Assembly (NCBI GenBank): GCA_028686135.1
Contig: JAQUCP010000005.1
Location: 62,001-126,000 of the forward strand
Origin: UBA12481 sp012523435
GTDB taxonomy: Bacteria > Bacteroidota > Bacteroidia > Bacteroidales > UBA12481
DNA length: 64,000 nt
Reading direction: 5' to 3'
A program made the position numbers and the translations under genes. Below, piece after piece: positions 8,381 to 16,330 of this stretch (positions within the stretch are counted from its first letter, which is position 1; each line of letters opens with the position of its first letter). Below the pieces are notes generated by a model. It was not told where the DNA came from. It did no database searches and saw nothing but the letters and a program-made list of their open reading frames with translations.

Positions 8381-8793
8381 TGGAATATAGCTATACCATA
8401 TCGGGAGGGGATTTCACACATGCTGGTGAAGCTTCGAGTCATCTGAAAAGGATACTCAAAAGTCTCAACCTAGATCCGGTATTGATCAGACGAACGGTTG
8501 TAGCTTTGTATGAAGCCGAAGTGAATGTGGTAGCGCATGCTTGGAACGGGAAAGTGATGGTTGATATTTCTCCGGATGAGATCGTGATCGTAGTCAAAGA
8601 TGCCGGTCCCGGGATAGAAGATATCGAACGGGCTATGCAAAAGGGTTACTCAACGGCTTCTCCAACGGTACGAGAGATGGGATTTGGCGCTGGGATGGGC
8701 TTGTTCAACATGAAGTCAAATTCCGATTCTTTGGAAATCAAATCAGATCCGGGAGTTGGAACAGAAGTTCGAATAGTCAATAAGATTAGCTAA
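8380..8793 (+). CDS. RsbW-like GHKL ATPase (anti-sigma factor/serine kinase type)
   Basis: A small HATPase_c protein of 137 residues. The N-box is EAEVNVVAHA (Asn49), the G1 box DAGPGI (Asp74) and the G2 box GFGAGMGL. There is no HisKA domain, so the pattern is that of RsbW/SpoIIAB anti-sigma serine kinases. Such proteins phosphorylate an STAS antagonist or bind a sigma factor, but neither is encoded nearby. The only phosphatase of the matching type is the SpoIIE-like protein at 16331. It is coupled to both neighbours by single-base stop/start overlaps, so it probably works with the H-cluster protein that follows. Confidence 0.85.
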   Translation: MEYSYTISGGDFTHAGEASSHLKRILKSLNLDPVLIRRTVVALYEAEVNVVAHAWNGKVMVDISPDEIVIVVKDAGPGIEDIERAMQKGYSTASPTVREMGFGAGMGLFNMKSNSDSLEIKSDPGVGTEVRIVNKIS

Positions 8794-10142
8794 TGGATCA
8801 GCAGACCAGTTTTCATCATGCACTATTTGTGGACACCGATATTTGCAACGGGTGTGTCCACTGCATGCGCGTCTGCCCAACGAAAGCCATCAGGGTTCGG
8901 GATGGGAAGGCCCGAATCGATGCAAACCGTTGTATCGATTGTGGAAACTGCTATCGTGTTTGCCCAGTCCGAGCTATCCGGGTTGAACAGGACGACCTTT
9001 CGTTGATTCTCAACTACCCGGTCCGCGTTGCCCTTATTCCGTCCGTGTTTTTAGGACAATTCCCGGATCATATCAAGCCTGAGGATATCTATAGCACACT
9101 GATCAGATTGGGTTTCACCTCTGTCTTTGAAGTGGAGCATGGAGTTGAAATCATACGGGATGAAATAGGGGCCTATCTCAAGAAGCATAGCCACCAGATA
9201 CCCCTGATCTCCTCTTTCTGCCCATCAGTGGTCAGGTTGATCCAGGTGCGTTACCCATCTCTGACTTCACACATTATCCGCCTGAAAACGCCGCATGACA
9301 TATCAGCGATTTATTGTCGGAAATACTACGAAGATCAGGGATACCGTGCCGATCAGATCGGAATTTTCTATGTAACCCCCTGCGCTGCCAAAATTGCAGC
9401 CGTCAAATCACCGGTGGGTGAGCGCGTTTCATCCATAAACGGTGTGATTAACATGGACTTTCTATATAATAAAGTCTTGGCTTCAATATGCCGAAAACCG
9501 GAGACGGATAATGGTATTAAAGTATTGAGTCCTGGTTCACAGGCAATTAAGTGGACTCTTACCCGCGGTGAGGTTTCCTGTTTTAATGTTCGGGCCCTGG
9601 GTATTGATGGTATTCAAGAAGTGTGTAACTTTCTGGAGAAAGTGGAGATGGATCAGGTTAAAGGAGTTGATTTCCTGGAACTCCGGGCTTGCCAGGAAGG
9701 TTGTCCTGGAGGTATCCTTGCTCCTAGTAATCCTTTTCTGACCGTAGAGACAATGGAACAACGAGCTGTGAACTGCTCTTCAAAACCGGCTGAATCTCCT
9801 GGTGTCCTGGATCAGTACCGTGATTATTTGATCAGCCAGGCATCGGTTGACCCCATCGAACCACGATCGATCTTGAAACTGGATCAAGAAGTTGGCGTAG
9901 CCATGACTAAACTGACTGCTTTACAGGATATTGAGTCGAAATTGCCCGGGCTGGACTGTGCTGCTTGCGGAGCTCCAGAATGTAACGCTTTGGCAGAGGA
10001 CATCATATTGGGTAAAGGCTCGATTGAGCAATGTCCATTTATCGGTCTGGGGAATCTGATTGATGAGAGTGCTGACTTATCGGATGTTATCAAGCCCATA
10101 CGAGAGGTGTGGTCAGGGAAGATTAAACAGATTAAACTGTAA
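8793..10142 (+). CDS. Putative sensory [FeFe]-hydrogenase-like protein without output domain
   Basis: A 449-residue protein. The N-terminal 2x[4Fe-4S] ferredoxin domain (CNGCVHCMRVCP, CIDCGNCYRVCP) is followed by a hydrogenase-like domain and a C-terminal Fe-S domain (CAACGAPEC and a later Cys), the type found in RnfB. H-cluster motifs are degenerate: L1 SSFCPSV (Cys143), L2 VTPCAAK (Cys197), L3 RACQEGCPGG (Cys300, Cys304). All four [4Fe-4S] ligands are kept, but the proton-relay Cys of L1 is Phe and the lysine-rich part of L2 is altered. This pattern suggests a sensor or assembly protein rather than a fast hydrogenase. It lacks PAS and kinase domains, so it probably signals through its operon partners, the GHKL ATPases and DRTGG proteins. 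Confidence 0.82.
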   Translation: MDQQTSFHHALFVDTDICNGCVHCMRVCPTKAIRVRDGKARIDANRCIDCGNCYRVCPVRAIRVEQDDLSLILNYPVRVALIPSVFLGQFPDHIKPEDIYSTLIRLGFTSVFEVEHGVEIIRDEIGAYLKKHSHQIPLISSFCPSVVRLIQVRYPSLTSHIIRLKTPHDISAIYCRKYYEDQGYRADQIGIFYVTPCAAKIAAVKSPVGERVSSINGVINMDFLYNKVLASICRKPETDNGIKVLSPGSQAIKWTLTRGEVSCFNVRALGIDGIQEVCNFLEKVEMDQVKGVDFLELRACQEGCPGGILAPSNPFLTVETMEQRAVNCSSKPAESPGVLDQYRDYLISQASVDPIEPRSILKLDQEVGVAMTKLTALQDIESKLPGLDCAACGAPECNALAEDIILGKGSIEQCPFIGLGNLIDESADLSDVIKPIREVWSGKIKQIKL

Positions 10143-10146
10143 ATTC

Positions 10147-10500
10147 ATGACACTGCGTAATTTAATTGCTGAACTGGATCTTAGGGTCTTTGCTGAAGGC
10201 AGGGACCTCGACCGGAAAATTGCCGGTGGTTATGCCTCAGATCTGCTGAGCGATGTTATGGGACACGCCCAACAGGATACCCTCTGGATCACGCTGCAAA
10301 ACCATCTTAATGTGGTTGCTGTGGCGAGCCTGAAAGACCTGGCCGGGATCATTCTGGTCCATGGACAGGACCCGGCTCCAGAGGTTTTGCAGAAGGCTGT
10401 GGAGGAAGGGATTGCCCTACTGGGAACCCCGGATCCTACATTCGAGACCTGTGCCCGGATATCTTTGATCCTTTCCAGAGATGAAGAGGATTCGCGTTGA
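10147..10500 (+). CDS. Second DRTGG-domain-like protein
   Basis: A 117-residue protein that shares the ASDLLSDVM stretch and overall length with the DRTGG protein at 8036, so it is probably a diverged paralogue. The ATG at 10147 lies 4 bases after the preceding stop. A longer frame from 10060 would run through the preceding gene and was rejected. The 3' end overlaps the PHP-domain gene by 20 bases. Its ligand and role are unknown; placement in the operon suggests hydrogenase regulation. Confidence 0.72.
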   Translation: MTLRNLIAELDLRVFAEGRDLDRKIAGGYASDLLSDVMGHAQQDTLWITLQNHLNVVAVASLKDLAGIILVHGQDPAPEVLQKAVEEGIALLGTPDPTFETCARISLILSRDEEDSR

Positions 10501-11218
10501 TTGGCATATACATACCACTTTGTCACCTTGTGGCAGCCTCGAAATGGATCCTAACACCATCCTTCGAAGAGCCAGGGAAGAGGAACTGAACGTGATTGGA
10601 ATCACGGATCACAATTCCACCCGCCAGGCCAGGTTGATCAAGATGGAGGAAAAAGACAGCGGATTGTTCATCCTGGCTGGTGCCGAGATTAACACCCGCG
10701 AAGAGATACATTGCTTAGCGTTCTTTGATGATTATGAGACTCTTGATGTGTTTCAGGAATACCTCGACCGCCATTTGCCGGATATCAAGAATAATCCCGA
10801 TTACTTCGGTGATCAGGTAGTTGTTGATTTTCAGGGTAATATCCGGTTTGAAGAGAGCCGGTTACTGATTTCCGGAATCGACCAGTCGCTCGCCGATGTA
10901 GCCCATTGTGTGAGAGAACTGGGAGGGATGTTTATTCCTGCTCATGTGAACCGGAAAAGCTACAGCCTGCTGTCGCAATTGGGCTTTATCCCAGACGACT
11001 TAAAAGCTGAGGCCCTCGAGTGGTGTCCGGATTCTGCCTTAAATGTCATGGAACTTGCAGCTCGAAAGGCTTCAAAGTTTACTGAGATTTGCAGCTCAGA
11101 TGCCCATTATCCTTCGCATATTGGGCAGCGATACACCGAGATGGAGGTAGAGGAGGTAACCTTCGAAGGATTGAGGGCAGCTTTACAGTCAGGCATTAAC
11201 GTTACTTGCTGCGAATGA
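10481..11218 (+). CDS. PHP-domain metal-dependent phosphoesterase
   Basis: A protein of 245 residues that begins with the PHP signature VDWHIHTTLSPCG and continues with GITDHNSTRQ, AGAEINTREEIH, PAHVNR and CSSDAHYP. These supply the His/Asp/Glu ligands of a multi-metal centre. PHP proteins of this size hydrolyse phosphate esters or nucleotides, but the substrate cannot be read from sequence. It overlaps the DRTGG gene by 20 bases and the next gene by ATGA. PHP proteins appear beside DRTGG and H-cluster sensor genes here, so a signalling or cofactor-repair role is possible. Confidence 0.85.
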   Translation: MKRIRVDWHIHTTLSPCGSLEMDPNTILRRAREEELNVIGITDHNSTRQARLIKMEEKDSGLFILAGAEINTREEIHCLAFFDDYETLDVFQEYLDRHLPDIKNNPDYFGDQVVVDFQGNIRFEESRLLISGIDQSLADVAHCVRELGGMFIPAHVNRKSYSLLSQLGFIPDDLKAEALEWCPDSALNVMELAARKASKFTEICSSDAHYPSHIGQRYTEMEVEEVTFEGLRAALQSGINVTCCE

Positions 11219-11772
11219 AAGATTTAAGCCTTCATGTTCTTGATATTGTGCAGAATTCGGTTCGTGCCGAAGCCGATACCATCAAGGTAACACTTGAATT
11301 GGCGCCGGAAGGAAAACTGATGCTGCTGGTTGAGGATGATGGCAGAGGGATGGATGCAGAGTTGCTGACTAGGGTAGGGAATCCGTTTGTGACCACCAGG
11401 ACTACTCGCAAGGTTGGTCTCGGTATTCCCCTGCTGAAGCAAAATGCAGAACAGGCTGGTGGATCGTTGGAGATTACTTCAGAACCGGGGCGAGGAACCC
11501 TATTGAAAGCTGATTTTGTTATCAGACATCCTGATTGCCCGCCTGTGGGAGATCTTCCGGAAGTGGCTTATCTGATGATGGTTTCAAATCCTGATCTTAC
11601 GATTATTTTTACATTAAAGAGTCTTCATGACGAATCGGTTTGGAATAGTGAGCACATCCGGGAAACGCTGGATGGCCTATCAATACAGGATCCTGAGATC
11701 CGGGAAGGGTTAAGGGATTGGTTTCAGTCTGACTATCAACTGTTTAAACAGAATTTATTATTACTATCATGA
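11215..11772 (+). CDS. GHKL ATPase-domain protein (kinase-like, no HisKA)
   Basis: A 185-residue protein starting directly in an HATPase_c fold: N-box DIVQNSVRAEAD, G1 EDDGRGM, an F-box-like PFVTTRTTR, and G2 KVGLGIPLLK. The C-terminal third is unassigned. There is no phosphoacceptor His domain. The ATG at 11215 overlaps the preceding stop as ATGA, while an upstream in-frame TTG at 11206 is less likely. The stop also overlaps the next start as ATGA. It is the second GHKL ATPase of this operon, with a different arrangement from the RsbW-like one at 8380. Confidence 0.8.
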   Translation: MKDLSLHVLDIVQNSVRAEADTIKVTLELAPEGKLMLLVEDDGRGMDAELLTRVGNPFVTTRTTRKVGLGIPLLKQNAEQAGGSLEITSEPGRGTLLKADFVIRHPDCPPVGDLPEVAYLMMVSNPDLTIIFTLKSLHDESVWNSEHIRETLDGLSIQDPEIREGLRDWFQSDYQLFKQNLLLLS

Positions 11773-12179
11773 CCAAGGTAAAAACACTGGCAGATTTAAA
11801 GAAGCTCCGGGAGAACCTGCAGGACAAGATCCATGTCAGGGAATCGGGAGAGCATCCTGAATCAACAATTCAGGTGAAGGTAGCAATGGCAACATGCGGA
11901 ATTGCATCGGGAGCAAAGGATGTAATGACATTCTTCGTTGAAGAACTCGAAAAGCGCGGTATCAATGCCATTGTTACGCAGACCGGTTGCATGGGATACT
12001 GCTATGCAGAACCCACTGTGGAGGTTACACTTCCCGGGCATGCACCGCTGGTTTTCGGTTATGTGAATAATCGGAAAGCGGACGAGATTATTGAGAAGTA
12101 CATTAAAAATGGCGAATTGGTAGATGGGATTATTCCGGAACTCTACCATTCGATTGATGAAACCGGAAAGGAGAAGTAA
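11769..12179 (+). CDS. Thioredoxin-like [2Fe-2S] ferredoxin, HndB-like
   Basis: A 136-residue subunit. The cysteines are in ATCGIASGAKD and TGCMGYCYAEP; only three Cys occur in the protein, whereas related thioredoxin-like ferredoxins usually show four ligands. The position directly before the NuoF-like and HydA-like genes matches HndB of Hnd-type NAD(P)-dependent hydrogenases. A role as accessory electron-transfer or structural subunit is inferred. AAGGAGAAG before the next gene and the ATGA overlap at its own start show tight coupling. Confidence 0.8.
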   Translation: MTKVKTLADLKKLRENLQDKIHVRESGEHPESTIQVKVAMATCGIASGAKDVMTFFVEELEKRGINAIVTQTGCMGYCYAEPTVEVTLPGHAPLVFGYVNNRKADEIIEKYIKNGELVDGIIPELYHSIDETGKEK

Positions 12180-12182
12180 ACC

Positions 12183-13976
12183 ATGCCAAAGCACAGGATG
12201 CATTTACTGGTTTGTGGCGGTACTGGCTGCAAATCATCGGACAGCGACCTGCTGGCCAGGGATCTGAGGAACGAACTGGAGCGACAGGATTTGACCGGGG
12301 AGGTTCAGGTTGTCATGACCGGTTGTTTCGGTTTTTGTGAACAGGGACCCATTCTGAAGGTTCTCCCCGAAAATACCTTTTATGTCAGGGTTACACCCGA
12401 TGATGTTCAGGAGATTGTTGCGGAACATGTCATTAAAGGACGTCCGGTTGAAAGGCTCCTTTATGTTGATCCTGAGACCCATAAAAAAGTCAGTGATTCG
12501 AAGGGAATGGAATTCTACAAGAAGCAGATTCGTATTGTCTTGCGAAACTGCGGTTTTATTAACCCTGAGAATATCGAAGAGGCTATCGCCCGCGATGCCT
12601 ATGCTGCCTTGGGTAAAGTCCTGACCGAAATGACCCCGCAAGAGACTATCGAGGTTATTAAGAAATCGGGGTTAAGAGGACGGGGTGGTGGAGGATTCCC
12701 CACGGGTCTTAAGTGGGAAATTACAGCCAAAAGTGTTGCAGATCAGAAATATGTAGTTTGTAATGCTGACGAGGGAGACCCGGGTGCATTTATGGACCGT
12801 TCAGTATTGGAAGGTGACCCCCATACCGTTATTGAAGCCATGGCTATCAATGGCTATTGTACGGGTGCGTCCAAAGGGTTGGTCTATATCAGAGCCGAAT
12901 ATCCTTTGGCAATCCAAAGGCTGAAACATGCTCTGAATCAGGCACGTGAGTACGGTCTGCTGGGCGAAGATATTATGGGTACCGGCTTTAATTTTGACAT
13001 CGAGATCCGTTATGGTGCTGGTGCGTTTGTGTGCGGTGAAGAGACTGCGCTGATTCATTCGATGGAAGGCCATCGTGGTGAACCGACCTTCAAGCCACCG
13101 TTCCCCTCAGAATCAGGATACCTTGGGAAACCAACCAACGTGAACAACGTTGAGACTTATGCTAACGTTCCCCCGATCATTCTGAAGGGTGCTGAGTGGT
13201 TTAGTTCCATTGGGACGGAAAAATCAAAAGGAACCAAGGTGTTTGCTTTGGCCGGGAAGGTCAATAATGTTGGACTTGTAGAAGTTCCCATGGGTACTAC
13301 CCTGCGTGAAGTTATTTTTGAAGTAGGTGGTGGAATCAAGGGGGGAAAGAAGTTCAAAGCGGTTCAGACTGGAGGGCCTTCAGGTGGCTGCCTCACTGAG
13401 AAGCACCTTGATCTTCATATCGACTATGATAATCTGCTATCTGCTGGATCCATGATGGGATCTGGAGGGATGATTGTGATGGACGAAGACGACTGTATGG
13501 TGTCAGTAGCTCGTTACTATCTCGAGTTTACCGTCGAAGAGTCGTGTGGAAAGTGCTCTCCCTGTCGGATAGGCAATAAGCGCCTTTTTGAATTACTGGA
13601 TAAAATAACCAAAGGGAATGGGACGATGGAAGATCTCGATCGCCTCAGAAACCTGAGTGAAGTGATCCGGGATACCTCTCTTTGTGGACTTGGTCAGACC
13701 GCCCCGAATCCGGTGCTTTCCACCCTTAATAATTTCTATGATGAGTATGTGGAACACGTAACGGAACATAAATGCCGTGCTAGTAAGTGCCGGGATTTGA
13801 TGACTTACTGGATTCTGGCTGAGAATTGTGTTGGTTGTACTGCTTGTGCCAGAGTCTGTCCGGTAGGTGCTATCTCAGGCGAGCGCAAGGAGGTTCACCA
13901 TATCGACAAATCCATCTGCATCAAGTGTGGTGCTTGCATGGAGAAATGCAAGTTTAACGCAATATTCGTTTCTTAA
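12183..13976 (+). CDS. NuoF-like flavin/NADH subunit of Hnd-type hydrogenase
   Basis: A full-length diaphorase subunit of 597 residues. Domains in order are a thioredoxin-like [2Fe-2S] domain (CGGTGC, CFGFC), the FMN/NADH core (GRGGGGFPTGLKW, NADEGDPGAFMDR, GAFVCGEETAL), the [4Fe-4S] motif CGKCSPCRIG with CGLG, and a C-terminal 2x[4Fe-4S] domain (CVGCTACARVCP, CIKCGACMEKC). This is the HndC/HydB layout known from NAD(P)-linked and electron-bifurcating hydrogenases. AGGAGAAG precedes the ATG. It lies between the HndB-like and HydA-like genes. Confidence 0.92.
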   Translation: MPKHRMHLLVCGGTGCKSSDSDLLARDLRNELERQDLTGEVQVVMTGCFGFCEQGPILKVLPENTFYVRVTPDDVQEIVAEHVIKGRPVERLLYVDPETHKKVSDSKGMEFYKKQIRIVLRNCGFINPENIEEAIARDAYAALGKVLTEMTPQETIEVIKKSGLRGRGGGGFPTGLKWEITAKSVADQKYVVCNADEGDPGAFMDRSVLEGDPHTVIEAMAINGYCTGASKGLVYIRAEYPLAIQRLKHALNQAREYGLLGEDIMGTGFNFDIEIRYGAGAFVCGEETALIHSMEGHRGEPTFKPPFPSESGYLGKPTNVNNVETYANVPPIILKGAEWFSSIGTEKSKGTKVFALAGKVNNVGLVEVPMGTTLREVIFEVGGGIKGGKKFKAVQTGGPSGGCLTEKHLDLHIDYDNLLSAGSMMGSGGMIVMDEDDCMVSVARYYLEFTVEESCGKCSPCRIGNKRLFELLDKITKGNGTMEDLDRLRNLSEVIRDTSLCGLGQTAPNPVLSTLNNFYDEYVEHVTEHKCRASKCRDLMTYWILAENCVGCTACARVCPVGAISGERKEVHHIDKSICIKCGACMEKCKFNAIFVS

Positions 13977-13989
13977 TCGCAATCAGGCT

Positions 13990-15774
13990 ATGAATAAAAT
14001 AAAAATAACCGTTGATAATAAGGTAGTTGAGGTAAACCCTGGAACCACTATCCTCAAAGCTGCCCAGACTGTAGGGATCAAGATTCCCACACTCTGTTAC
14101 CTCCATCTGGAGGATCTCAACATCGAAAACAAACCGGGTGGCTGCCGAATGTGTGTGGTAGAGGTGGCTGGTCGCAGAAACCTTGCTCCAGCTTGCGCTA
14201 CAGAGTGCCAGGATGGAATGGTTGTCAAAACCAATACAATCCGGGTGCTCAATGCTCGTAGGACTGTCATGGAGCTGATCCTCTCGGATCATCCGTTCGA
14301 TTGCCTGGTCTGCGCAAAGAGTGGGAAATGCGACCTCCAGAAACTGGCTCAGGATCTCGGAATACGGGAGATTGAATACCAGGGGGAGCAATCCCACTAT
14401 AAGGAAGACCGCTCTCCAGCGATTATTCGGGAGATGGATAAGTGCATCCTGTGTCGTAGGTGCGAAATGATGTGTAATGAAATTCAGACAGTTGGAGCTC
14501 TTTCGGGCATCAACCGCGGATTTCAGTCGGTGGTTGCTACGGCATTCGAACAGGACCTCATCAAATCACCTTGTACTTTCTGTGGTCAGTGTGTTGCCGT
14601 CTGTCCGACAGGTGCACTGACTGAGGTCGATCATACCAGTCAGGTAATTAGAATGTTGGCCAATCCAAAGAAAACCGTTATTGTTCAGACTGCTCCGGCC
14701 GTCAGGGCAGCTCTCGGTGAAGAGTTTGGCCTGGAACCTGGAACACTGGTTACGGGTAAGATGGTTACTGCCCTTAAGCAACTGGGATTTGATTATGTCT
14801 TTGACACAGATTTTGCTGCCGATCTGACCATCATGGAAGAGGGCACTGAACTGCTCGAAAGACTCACCCGATTCCTCGATGGCGACCGGAGTACTCCGCT
14901 GCCCATCCTGACCTCCTGCTGCCCGGCGTGGGTTAATTTCTTTGAAGAGTATTTCCCCGAAATGAGTGATATCCCTTCAACCGCACGGTCGCCACAACAA
15001 ATGTTTGGGGCTATTGCAAAGACCTATTTTGCGGATAAGATTGGCGTGAGTCGTGAGGATCTCGTGGTGGTATCTATCATGCCGTGCCTTGCCAAAAAAT
15101 ATGAGTGCCAGCGCGAAGAGTTCAAAACGGATGGAAATCCTGATGTGGACTTTGCTGTTTCCACTCGCGAGCTGGCAGCCCTGATCAAACAGGCTAATAT
15201 CAGCTTTAATAGCTTGGAGGACAGTGATTTTGATGCTCCTCTCGGGGAGTCAACCGGTGCTGGAGTCATTTTCGGAACGACTGGTGGTGTGATTGAAGCA
15301 GCAGTCAGAACGGCTTACGAACTCTATACCGGCAAGAAACTCGAGCGGATCTCTTTTGATGAACTTCGGGGAATGGGAGGCATTCGCCACGCAACCATTG
15401 ATTTCGATGGATTACCCATCAACATAGGAATTGCTCATGGTTTGGGTAATGCTCGAAAATTGCTTGAAAGCATCAAAGCTGGAACATGTAATTTCCATGC
15501 TATTGAGATCATGGCCTGTCCAGGTGGTTGTATTGGTGGTGGCGGACAGCCCCTGCATCATGGTGATTCATCCATCATTCTAGCCCGCCAGAAGGCGATC
15601 TACCAGGAAGACTCGATGAAGCCGATCCGCAAATCACACGATAACCCGTATATTAAGAAACTCTACGAGGAGTTCCTGGGTCATCCGCTGAGCGAAAAGT
15701 CGCATCATCTGCTTCATACGCACTATTTTGATAAAAGCAAATCCAAGATCCTGATTCGCAAGGAACAGGAATAA
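13990..15774 (+). CDS. [FeFe]-hydrogenase catalytic subunit (canonical TSCCP), HndD-like
   Basis: A hydrogenase of 594 residues, counted from the ATG at 13990. The longer reading frame from 13867 runs inside the preceding gene and was rejected. It has an N-terminal [2Fe-2S] domain, His-Cys [4Fe-4S] segment (HPFDCLVCAKSGKC), two [4Fe-4S] motifs (CILCRRCEMMC, CTFCGQCVAVC) and a complete H-domain: L1 TSCCPAW (Cys310, Cys311), L2 MPCLAKKYE (Cys366), L3 EIMACPGGCIGGGGQP (Cys510, Cys514). All catalytic residues used as family markers are intact, so H2 turnover is expected. It works with the NuoF-like, HndB-like and NuoE-like subunits of the same operon. Confidence 0.94.
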   Translation: MNKIKITVDNKVVEVNPGTTILKAAQTVGIKIPTLCYLHLEDLNIENKPGGCRMCVVEVAGRRNLAPACATECQDGMVVKTNTIRVLNARRTVMELILSDHPFDCLVCAKSGKCDLQKLAQDLGIREIEYQGEQSHYKEDRSPAIIREMDKCILCRRCEMMCNEIQTVGALSGINRGFQSVVATAFEQDLIKSPCTFCGQCVAVCPTGALTEVDHTSQVIRMLANPKKTVIVQTAPAVRAALGEEFGLEPGTLVTGKMVTALKQLGFDYVFDTDFAADLTIMEEGTELLERLTRFLDGDRSTPLPILTSCCPAWVNFFEEYFPEMSDIPSTARSPQQMFGAIAKTYFADKIGVSREDLVVVSIMPCLAKKYECQREEFKTDGNPDVDFAVSTRELAALIKQANISFNSLEDSDFDAPLGESTGAGVIFGTTGGVIEAAVRTAYELYTGKKLERISFDELRGMGGIRHATIDFDGLPINIGIAHGLGNARKLLESIKAGTCNFHAIEIMACPGGCIGGGGQPLHHGDSSIILARQKAIYQEDSMKPIRKSHDNPYIKKLYEEFLGHPLSEKSHHLLHTHYFDKSKSKILIRKEQE

Positions 15775-15792
15775 TCTTCAATACCGAGTATC

Positions 15793-16272
15793 ATGTCAAG
15801 TATTAAAATAGAACTACATGAAAACCAGATCGAACAGCTGGTTGAAGTATGCCGGGAATTTAATAATGAACCGGGTGAACTGATTAATGTCCTTCACAAA
15901 GCTCAGGGTATCTTTGGGTACTTACCCGCTGAGGTTCAGGAGATTGTTGCCAGGGAGCTGAATGTTTCGGTTGCCAAAGTGTATGGAGTCGTTACCTTTT
16001 ACTCTTTCTTTACGATGATTCCCAAGGGTGAAAACCCGATCTCCATTTGCATGGGAACAGCTTGCTATGTCCGCGGAGCGGAAAAAGTACTGGATGAGTT
16101 CCGCCGCAGCTTGAAGATCGAGGTAGGGCAGACTACTCCTGATGGTAAGTTCTCCTTGAACTGCCTGCGTTGTGTGGGGGCCTGCGGTCTTGCGCCAGTC
16201 GTGATGGTTGGTGACAAAACCTATGGTCGTGTTTCTCCCGATGGGGTTAAGCAGATCCTGTCAGAGTATTGA
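15793..16272 (+). CDS. NuoE-like [2Fe-2S] subunit of Hnd-type hydrogenase, HndA-like
   Basis: A 159-residue protein with the NuoE ligand pattern CMGTAC (C-x4-C) and RCVGAC (C-x3-C) after the helical NuoE region (GYLPAEVQEIVARELN, YGVVTFYSFF). It passes electrons between the flavin subunit and the hydrogenase. It is the last gene of the ten-gene operon, 18 bases after the hydrogenase gene, with a bidirectional terminator after it. Confidence 0.92.
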   Translation: MSSIKIELHENQIEQLVEVCREFNNEPGELINVLHKAQGIFGYLPAEVQEIVARELNVSVAKVYGVVTFYSFFTMIPKGENPISICMGTACYVRGAEKVLDEFRRSLKIEVGQTTPDGKFSLNCLRCVGACGLAPVVMVGDKTYGRVSPDGVKQILSEY

Positions 16273-16296
16273 TAATAAATTGGTTGATTGATTATG

Positions 16297-16326
16297 CCGG
16301 TCTTGTTCACTTGTGGACAAGACCGG
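16297..16326. terminator. Hairpin terminator between convergent operons
   Basis: The perfect 10-bp stem CCGGTCTTGT (16297-16306) and ACAAGACCGG (16317-16326) has a 10-base loop. It sits between the 3' ends of the plus-strand hydrogenase operon and the minus-strand sensor operon. The T tract is weak on the plus side (TTAATTAAA). Confidence 0.75.
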
Positions 16327-16330
16327 TTAA

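Noticed and set aside
13867..13989. 41-residue N-terminal extension of the HndD-like hydrogenase
   Set aside because: It would overlap the conserved ferredoxin domain of the preceding gene, and the family begins at the ATG at 13990.
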